Assembly: GCA_937859855.1 (NCBI GenBank)
Contig: CALMAR010000299.1
Span: 1-11,443 of the forward strand
Reading direction: 5' to 3'
DNA from: an uncultured Kineosporia sp.
GTDB lineage: Bacteria; Actinomycetota; Actinomycetes; Actinomycetales; Kineosporiaceae
Length of the DNA: 11,443 nucleotides
Part shown: one piece after another, positions 6,690-11,443 of the stretch
How the letters are laid out: every line of letters begins with the position of its first letter
Numbering within the stretch: the first letter of the stretch is position 1
Position numbers and translations under genes: made by a program
The notes under the pieces: model-generated
Database searches by the model: none
What the model saw: the letters and a program-made list of their open reading frames with translations, nothing else
What the model was told of the DNA's origin: nothing

Positions 6690-8261
6690 TCAGTAGGCTC
6701 CGGAGCCCCGCATCACGGCCCGGACCGTTCGCCACAGGATCGAGATGTCCAGAGCCAGCGACCAGTTGTCGGCATAGCGCAGGTCCAGGCGCAGGCTCTC
6801 CTCCCAGGTCAGGTCACTGCGGCCGCTGACCTGCCAGAGTCCGGTCAGGCCGGGCTTGACCCGCAGCCGCCGGGTGGCGTCGGGCGAGTACCCCGCCACC
6901 TCCTCGGGCAGTGGAGGGCGCGGCCCGACCAGAGACATGTCGCCACGCACAACGTTGAGCAGCTGGGGCAGTTCGTCCAGGGACAGTCGCCGGAGCACGG
7001 CGCCGATCTTGGTCACCCGCGGATCGCGGCGCATCTTGAACAACACGCCGTTGCCATCGTTCTGCTGGGACATCAGCGCGGCCCGCTGGGCGTCGGCACC
7101 AACCACCATCGACCGAAACTTGATCATGGTGAATTCACGGCCGTCCACGCCGACCCGGGTCTGGCGGAAGAACACCGGTCCCCGGCTGGTGCTCTTGATC
7201 GCCAGCGCGATCATGGCCATCACCGGGAACGCCGACAGCACCATCAGAGCACCGACGGTCCGGTCGAACAGAGCCTTACCCAGCATCCGGCCACCGCTGG
7301 CGGTGGGGCGCTCCAGATGCAGGAGGGACAGCCCAGCGATCGGACGGATCGAGAGCCGGGGCCCGGCCACCTCGACGATGCCCGGAGAGACGATCAGTTC
7401 GACGTCGCGCTCCTCCAAGGCCCAGGACAACCGGCGCAACGCCTGGCCGGACAGGTCTGGGTGCGACACCACCGCCACCATGTGCGCGCCGGTCTCGTCC
7501 ACCGCTTGCAGCACCCGGCTCGGATCGCCGACCACCGGGACGTCGTGCAGATGCGACACTTCGACCCCGGAGAACGGGACGCAGGCACCTACCGGCACCA
7601 GTCCGTGCTGTGGCTCGTTGTCCAGCTTCTCGATCAGTGAGACCACGGCGTCGGCCCGGCCGACCACCAGCACGCGCTGCAGCGCCAGCCCCTGGTCGCG
7701 CAGCCGGTAGATCCAGGTCCGCAACTGGCGGCGCACAGCCATCGTGATCAGAACAGTGACCGGGATAGCGACGAACACGTAGCCGCGGGCAACCTCGCTG
7801 CGCAGCGCATAGGAGACCACCGCGATCGAGGTGAACATCACCAGGCCCGCATCGAAGACCCGGCGATACTCCTCCGGGCCGGTGCCGAGGAACCGCTGCT
7901 CATAGCCGCGCTGGAGCGCGACGAAGAGGGTCCAGGCCAGCGGCAGGAACAGAGTGAACAACAGATAGGACAGCCGCGGGCCGGTACCGAAGCGCAGCGC
8001 CAGCGCACAGCCCGCGCCAACCAGGGCGCTGGAAACGTCAGCGATCAGAGCGACTCGGCGGTAACGGCGCATCCACACAGCCGGATCGCTCCCGCCGAGC
8101 CCAGCGTGACGCGGGCTGCCAGCACGCTCAGGACTGATCGCCTCCGCCTGGGAAGAGGTAGCCGTGAGTTCAGGAGCCGATCCGGTCAGGTCGGCGGAGG
8201 CGGTCAGGGAGATCGTCTCCGGCGCACCCCGATCGCGGCCCTGCGGTTCGACGACTACCAT
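6690..8261 (-). CDS. Polyprenyl-phosphate hexose-1-phosphate transferase (exopolysaccharide-initiating sugar transferase)
   Basis: The 523-residue integral membrane protein is of the WbaP/WcaJ/CpsE type. It would move a hexose-1-phosphate from a UDP-sugar to undecaprenyl phosphate, the first step of exopolysaccharide or capsule repeat synthesis. It has a disordered N-terminus (1-65), four predicted membrane helices (about 68-90, 98-117, 138-154, 160-177), a Rossmann-like cytosolic domain (about 190-310, starting QRVLVVGRAD) and the C-terminal bacterial sugar transferase domain (about 326-523). That domain has a membrane segment at 333-356 and then KFRSM (381-385), LDELPQ (428-433, with the catalytic Asp-Glu pair), GPRPP (446-450) and VKPGLTGLWQVSGRS. 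GAAAGG six bases before the ATG supports the start. Which sugar is used, glucose or galactose, cannot be told. No other polysaccharide synthesis genes are adjacent, so it may be a lone or dispersed initiator. Confidence 0.93.
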   Translation of the reverse strand: MVVVEPQGRDRGAPETISLTASADLTGSAPELTATSSQAEAISPERAGSPRHAGLGGSDPAVWMRRYRRVALIADVSSALVGAGCALALRFGTGPRLSYLLFTLFLPLAWTLFVALQRGYEQRFLGTGPEEYRRVFDAGLVMFTSIAVVSYALRSEVARGYVFVAIPVTVLITMAVRRQLRTWIYRLRDQGLALQRVLVVGRADAVVSLIEKLDNEPQHGLVPVGACVPFSGVEVSHLHDVPVVGDPSRVLQAVDETGAHMVAVVSHPDLSGQALRRLSWALEERDVELIVSPGIVEVAGPRLSIRPIAGLSLLHLERPTASGGRMLGKALFDRTVGALMVLSAFPVMAMIALAIKSTSRGPVFFRQTRVGVDGREFTMIKFRSMVVGADAQRAALMSQQNDGNGVLFKMRRDPRVTKIGAVLRRLSLDELPQLLNVVRGDMSLVGPRPPLPEEVAGYSPDATRRLRVKPGLTGLWQVSGRSDLTWEESLRLDLRYADNWSLALDISILWRTVRAVMRGSGAY

Positions 8262-8267
8262 TCACTG

Positions 8268-8273
8268 CCTTTC
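8268..8273 (-). promoter_or_regulatory. Ribosome binding site of the sugar transferase gene
   Basis: GAAAGG on the minus strand sits six bases before the ATG at 8261. It decides this start over the GTG codons that lie a few residues further in. Confidence 0.6.
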
Positions 8274-8403
8274 GCCCTCGTTGATCATTTTTTGAGGCAT
8301 TTCTGACTTAGCTGAGCAAGCACTACGGAGAGTGGTCAGATGATTCGCCCTCCACCGAGGATAGTGCGGTCAGTCGCCTTTCACCTGGGAGTTGCCAATA
8401 GTT

Positions 8404-8464
8404 CACCAAGGAAAGGTGCAGGGAGAGGTGGCCGTAACATGGCCACATCACTTAGCGTGATATT
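8404..8464 (-). repeat. Cluster of short hairpins between pth and the sugar transferase gene
   Basis: Three further small inverted repeats sit in a row beyond the pth hairpin: TCAC-N5-GTGA (8448-8460), GTGGCC-N7-GGCCAC (8428-8446) and CACC-N7-GGTG (8404-8418). They may add to pth termination or shape the leader of the sugar transferase mRNA. The remaining bases (8289-8403) should hold the transferase promoter, but I could not identify it. Confidence 0.4.
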
Positions 8465-8485
8465 AGCTAACGCTTTGCGTTAGCT
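8465..8485 (-). terminator. Hairpin overlapping the pth stop codon
   Basis: AGCTAACGC and GCGTTAGCT form a perfect nine-bp stem around a three-base loop. The pth TAG stop codon (8467-8469) lies inside the 3' arm. AATATCACG follows on the minus strand, so there is no U-tract. Termination or 3'-end protection of the glmU-rplY-pth mRNA is the likely role. Confidence 0.5.
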
Positions 8486-9075
8486 TCCCCCTGAATACGG
8501 GCGAAACCGGACACCAAAACTCCTTCGACGGCATCTGCGGCTTCGCCGACCATCAGCGCGACGTCGCTACGCTCAGCAACCGAAAAGTCACGCAGCACGA
8601 AGTCGGCCGGCTCCATCCGTCCGGGGGGGCGGCCGATGCCGAGTCGTACTCGCGCGTAACTTGTACTCCCCGTTGACCGCGTGATGGAACGCAGACCGTT
8701 ATGCCCGCCTTCGCCACCGCCCAACTTGAGCCGGACCAGCCCCAGAGGAAGGTCCAGCTCGTCGTGCACCACGAGCAGCCGTTCCAGTGGGATCCGGTAG
8801 AACGCGAGCAGGCCGGCAACCGGGCCGCCGGACTCGTTCATGAAGACGGACGGCTTGGCCAGCACCAGTCTTGGCCCGGTTTGACCTCCGGACGGCGGCA
8901 GGCGCCCTTCCAGGACCTGGGCCCGGGTGCGGTGCGCGGAGAACCGTCCCCCGATTCGCGCGGCGAGTTCGTCAGCGACCATGAAGCCTGCATTGTGGCG
9001 GTTCTTCGCGTACCGCTCGCCCGGATTACCCAGGCCGACGATCAGCCAGGGCTGGGCCGGCTCAGCCGGAGTCAT
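8467..9075 (-). CDS. pth: Peptidyl-tRNA hydrolase
   Basis: The 202-residue enzyme cleaves the ester bond of peptidyl-tRNAs released from stalled ribosomes and recycles the tRNA in the cytoplasm. All family signature residues are visible: Asn17 in VGLGNPG, catalytic His27 in RHNAGF, Asn80 in [11 protein letters not shown], Asp105 in VHDELDLP, and Asn126 in GGHNGLRSI. The length is usual for bacterial Pth. It starts 33 bases after the rplY stop codon, in the order rplY then pth that is common in actinobacteria. No strong ribosome binding site is seen before the ATG, which suggests translational coupling to rplY. The stop codon lies inside a perfect hairpin. Confidence 0.96.
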   Translation of the reverse strand: MTPAEPAQPWLIVGLGNPGERYAKNRHNAGFMVADELAARIGGRFSAHRTRAQVLEGRLPPSGGQTGPRLVLAKPSVFMNESGGPVAGLLAFYRIPLERLLVVHDELDLPLGLVRLKLGGGEGGHNGLRSITRSTGSTSYARVRLGIGRPPGRMEPADFVLRDFSVAERSDVALMVGEAADAVEGVLVSGFARIQGEANAKR

Positions 9076-9108
9076 GTCAGCCAGCGATCAGGAGGGCTGA
9101 CCAAGAGG

Positions 9109-9729
9109 TCACCCCTCGTCGACCTCAGAGGGCGTCTCGTCCCCGGCGGACGCTTCGTCACCGGTCTCCTCGGCCGGCGGCTCCTCCACCTCGCGGGACT
9201 CCGAGACATGGACCACGACCGCATCCGGGTCGGTGACCAGAGAGGCCCCCGCAGGCAGGTCGATCTGACCAGCCAGGAACTGGGTGCCTGCCGCGGCGTC
9301 TTCGACGCTCACCTCGACCGAGTTCGGAATCTTGGTGGCGTCGACCTCCACGCTCAGCGTGGCCAGTTCAGTGGTCACCAAGGTGTCTGGGGCAGGGTCG
9401 CCGGACACATGCACGGGGACCTCGACGGTGACCTTCTCGCCGCGCCGGACGATGAGCAGATCGACATGCTCGATCTGGCCGCGAACCGGGTTGCGCTGGA
9501 TGTCCTTGGGCAGCGCGAGCTGGCTCTGCGCGCCCTGAATGTCAATCTCCAGCAGAACATTGGCCTGCTTCAGCGCGAGCATGGTCTCGTGGCCGGGCAG
9601 CGCGATGTGAACCGGGTCGGTGCCGTGCCCGTACAACACGGCCGGCACCTGGTGCGCCCGGCGCAACCGGCGCGCCGCTCCCTTTCCGAATTCGGATCGG
9701 GGCTGGGCGGTGAGCTTGCTCTCGGACAC
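9109..9729 (-). CDS. rplY: 50S ribosomal protein L25/general stress protein CTC
   Basis: The 206-residue protein binds 5S rRNA in the large ribosomal subunit. It is the long, two-domain CTC/TL5 form: an N-terminal 5S-binding domain (about 1-92, ending in RNPVRGQIEHVDLLIV), a C-terminal beta-rich domain (about 93-180), and an acidic Glu/Asp-rich tail (182-206) that is usual in actinobacteria. I chose the GTG at 9729 because AGGAG lies eight bases upstream. The frame stays open to an ATG at 9777, but that would add 16 residues not typical of the family and run through the ribosome binding site. It sits between glmU and pth on the same strand. Confidence 0.94.
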   Translation of the reverse strand: MSESKLTAQPRSEFGKGAARRLRRAHQVPAVLYGHGTDPVHIALPGHETMLALKQANVLLEIDIQGAQSQLALPKDIQRNPVRGQIEHVDLLIVRRGEKVTVEVPVHVSGDPAPDTLVTTELATLSVEVDATKIPNSVEVSVEDAAAGTQFLAGQIDLPAGASLVTDPDAVVVHVSESREVEEPPAEETGDEASAGDETPSEVDEG

Positions 9730-9737
9730 AGCGTTCA

Positions 9738-9743
9738 CTCCTG
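9738..9743 (-). promoter_or_regulatory. Ribosome binding site that sets the rplY start
   Basis: CAGGAG on the minus strand lies eight bases before GTG 9729. Another GTG at 9738-9736 overlaps this site and so cannot be the start. Confidence 0.75.
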
Positions 9744-9781
9744 AAAATCGTCGATCACGGCCGGATCTGCTCTTCACGGCC

Positions 9782-9824
9782 CTCGCCGAAGTGGCTACGG
9801 CATCCTAGCCGTCCGTCCGGCGAG
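9782..9824 (-). promoter_or_regulatory. Nested hairpin between glmU and rplY
   Basis: An outer seven-bp stem, CTCGCCG (9782-9788) with CGGCGAG (9818-9824), encloses an inner stem, GGCTA (9793-9797) with TAGCC (9806-9810). Two G/U wobbles can extend the inner stem. No U-tract follows. It could be a partial terminator, an mRNA processing site or a leader structure for rplY. On the minus strand TAGGAT (9802-9807) also resembles a -10 box, but its -35 region is poor. Confidence 0.4.
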
Positions 9825-9832
9825 CCCGAAAT

Positions 9833-11266
9833 TCAGTCCGGCTCCTGCGCCGCCTTGGCCGCGGCGGCGGACGCGGTGCCCGGTCGCTTGCGCTCGACCC
9901 AGCCTTCGCTGTTGTACTGCCGGCCCCGAGCCACCGCCATGGCACCGGGCGGGACGTCGTCCGTGATCACCGACCCGGATCCCGTGTAGGCGCCGTCCCC
10001 CAGCCGCACCGGAGCGACCAGGACAGTGTCACTCCCGGTTCGGACGTGGTCCCCGACCACGGTCTGGTGCTTGGCCTGGCCGTCGTAGTTGGCGAAGATC
10101 GTGGCCGCACCGATGTTCGAGCCTTCGCCGATCTGCGCATCACCCACATATGAGAGGTGCGGCACCTTGGACTCCGCTCCGATCACCGAGTTCTTCACCT
10201 CGACGAAGCCGCCGATCTTGCCGTGCGGGCCCAGCACCGTGCCCGCGCGCAGGTAACTGAACGGGCCGACGCTGGCTCCGGGCCCGATCCGGGCCCCGAC
10301 CGCATGCGAGCGGACCACGCTGGCCCCCTCCTGCACCGCACAGTCGCTCAGCGTGCAGTCCGGGCCGATGGTGGAGCCCCGGGCCACCGTGGTGCGGCCG
10401 AGCAGCTGGACCCCGGGCAGCAGGGTCACGTCCGGCTCCAGCCGGACTCCGGCGTCCACCCAGGTGCTGGCCGGATCGATCACAGTCACCCCCGACAACA
10501 TCCAGTCCCGCAGCAGGCGGCGGTTCAGCTCGGCGCCGAGGGTCGCCAGCTGCACCCGGTCGTTCACCCCCTCGACCTGCCAGAGGTCACTGATCCTCAT
10601 CGCCGCGATCCGGGCCCCGGCCGAATGGGCTTGTCCGACCACGTCGGTCAGATACATCTCACCCTGCGCATTGCCGGTGGACACCCGGGCCAGGCCGGTC
10701 TGCAGCAGCTGGGCATCGAAAGCGTAGATACCCGAGTTGATCTCGCGAATCAGCAGCTGCTCCGGGTCGGCATCGCGGTGTTCCACGATGCCGGTCACGT
10801 CGTCCTGTTCATCGCGCAACACCCGGCCGTAGCCGGTCGCGTCGGCCACCTCGGCGGTCAGCACGGTGACACCGTTGTGTTCGGCCCGGTGGACGGCGAC
10901 CAGCCCGGCCAGAGTCTCCGGCTGAAGCAGCGGAACGTCGCCGTAGGTCACCACCACCGTGCCGGTGATCGCCGGGCCGAGCACGTCCACGGCGGCAGCC
11001 ACCGCTGAACCGGTACCGGGCACCTCGCCCTGATCCGCGATCAGTGCCTGCGGAGCAACCTCGGCCACGTGCGGCGCGACCAGATCGCGCTGATGCCGGA
11101 CCACCACCACCAGGTGCTGCGGGGAGACCCCGGCCGCTGCCCGGATCGCGTGCTCGATCAGGGACCGGCCGGCCATCCGATGCATCACCTTGGGGGTGGC
11201 CGAGTGCATCCGCTTGCCCTCCCCCGCGGCCAGCACGATCACCGCTGCCGGTTGTTCGTGGCCCAC
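9833..11266 (-). CDS. glmU: Bifunctional UDP-N-acetylglucosamine pyrophosphorylase / glucosamine-1-phosphate N-acetyltransferase
   Basis: The 477-residue cytoplasmic enzyme acetylates glucosamine-1-phosphate and then couples it to UTP, giving UDP-GlcNAc for peptidoglycan and other glycans. The N-terminal half is the uridyltransferase: LAAGEGKRM (12-20), GTGS (84-87) and YGD (108-110, a metal-binding Asp). The C-terminal half is a left-handed beta-helix acyltransferase with hexapeptide repeats and the catalytic His370 in KVPHLSYVGD. An Ala-rich tail ends the protein, as in other actinobacterial GlmU. I chose GTG at 11266 because GGAGG lies six bases upstream. The frame is open to an ATG at 11308, but that start would lie inside the tRNA gene. 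It is followed by rplY and pth with no prs in between. Confidence 0.96.
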   Translation of the reverse strand: MGHEQPAAVIVLAAGEGKRMHSATPKVMHRMAGRSLIEHAIRAAAGVSPQHLVVVVRHQRDLVAPHVAEVAPQALIADQGEVPGTGSAVAAAVDVLGPAITGTVVVTYGDVPLLQPETLAGLVAVHRAEHNGVTVLTAEVADATGYGRVLRDEQDDVTGIVEHRDADPEQLLIREINSGIYAFDAQLLQTGLARVSTGNAQGEMYLTDVVGQAHSAGARIAAMRISDLWQVEGVNDRVQLATLGAELNRRLLRDWMLSGVTVIDPASTWVDAGVRLEPDVTLLPGVQLLGRTTVARGSTIGPDCTLSDCAVQEGASVVRSHAVGARIGPGASVGPFSYLRAGTVLGPHGKIGGFVEVKNSVIGAESKVPHLSYVGDAQIGEGSNIGAATIFANYDGQAKHQTVVGDHVRTGSDTVLVAPVRLGDGAYTGSGSVITDDVPPGAMAVARGRQYNSEGWVERKRPGTASAAAAKAAQEPD

Positions 11267-11272
11267 CCTGCA

Positions 11273-11277
11273 CCTCC
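11273..11277 (-). promoter_or_regulatory. Ribosome binding site that sets the glmU start
   Basis: GGAGG on the minus strand lies six bases before GTG 11266. It decides for this GTG over the upstream in-frame ATG at 11308. Confidence 0.8.
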
Positions 11278-11300
11278 ACTGCCGATCGTTCGCTGAGGGC

Positions 11301-11371
11301 TCCGCCACCCTGATTCGAACAGGGACCTGAAGGCTCCAAAGGCCTCTGTGCTGCCGTTACACCATGGCGGA
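11301..11371 (-). tRNA. tRNA-Gln (anticodon UUG)
   Basis: The 71-nt gene folds as a full cloverleaf: acceptor TCCGCCA/TGGCGGA, D arm GTGT-AACGGC-AGCAC, anticodon arm GAGGC-CTTTGGA-GCCTT, and T arm CCCTG-TTCGAAT-CAGGG. The anticodon at loop positions 34-36 is TTG, reading CAA Gln codons. The CCA end is not encoded, as is usual in actinobacteria. It ends 34 bases before the glmU start on the same strand. The 72 bases upstream of it (11372-11443) show no clear promoter. Confidence 0.95.
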
Positions 11372-11443
11372 CCGGATCCGGGCGGGAGCAGCCCGACCGG
11401 CCGCAGCACAGTCTGCCAACTCGGCCGGTGGATGTCCCTTCCG

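Noticed and set aside
8262..8288. Eight-codon open frame (MINEGERQ) ending exactly before the sugar transferase ATG
   Set aside because: It has no ribosome binding site of its own and contains that of the transferase; so short a frame can arise by chance. A leader-peptide role is not supported.
11267..11308. Upstream ATG for glmU at 11308
   Set aside because: It would place the start inside the tRNA-Gln gene and add 14 non-conserved residues. GTG 11266 has a well-placed GGAGG.

Overview
The window looks like chromosomal DNA of a high-GC actinobacterium (Actinomycetota). The evidence is the G/C-rich third codon positions, frequent GTG starts with GGAGG-type ribosome binding sites, a tRNA gene without an encoded CCA end, a long CTC-type L25 protein with an acidic tail, and the tRNA-Gln / glmU / rplY / pth neighbourhood that is familiar from that phylum. 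I cannot name the genus. No transposase, integrase, phage gene or CRISPR array is visible.

Layout, left to right. Positions 40-1824 (minus) encode a membrane-anchored or secreted three-part glycoside hydrolase: a basic tail and hydrophobic segment, a CBM4/9-like carbohydrate-binding module, a Pro/Ser/Thr linker and a GH26-like catalytic domain. Divergent from it, about 1948-3270 (plus) encodes a lipoprotein made almost entirely of RCC1 repeats that appear to close into a seven-bladed propeller. A 249-bp convergent intergenic region follows. It holds a terminator-like hairpin for the RCC1 gene, a perfect 36-bp palindrome followed by T residues on the minus strand (the likely cysN terminator), and a decayed second copy of the palindrome core.

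Positions 3520-6459 (minus) are a compact sulfate-activation operon transcribed in the order cysQ-cysD-cysN: a PAP phosphatase-like protein and the two subunits of ATP sulfurylase. The genes overlap or nearly touch. CysN carries no fused APS kinase. Positions 6690-8261 (minus) encode a polyprenyl-phosphate sugar phosphotransferase that would start exopolysaccharide or capsule synthesis, with a bidirectional terminator-like hairpin beyond its 3' end.

Positions 8467-11371 (minus) are housekeeping genes in transcription order tRNA-Gln(UUG), glmU (UDP-GlcNAc synthesis), rplY (ribosomal protein L25/CTC) and pth (peptidyl-tRNA hydrolase). The prs gene that commonly lies between glmU and rplY in actinobacteria is absent, and only a 103-bp gap with a nested hairpin remains.

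Functionally, the right part serves cell-wall precursor supply and translation, and the middle part serves sulfate activation. The sugar transferase, hydrolase and RCC1 lipoprotein are plausibly concerned with cell-surface polysaccharide. I see no clearly new multi-gene system. The points most worth a second look are the RCC1 lipoprotein/hydrolase divergent pair, the palindrome with its degenerate copy, and the modified glmU-rplY junction.
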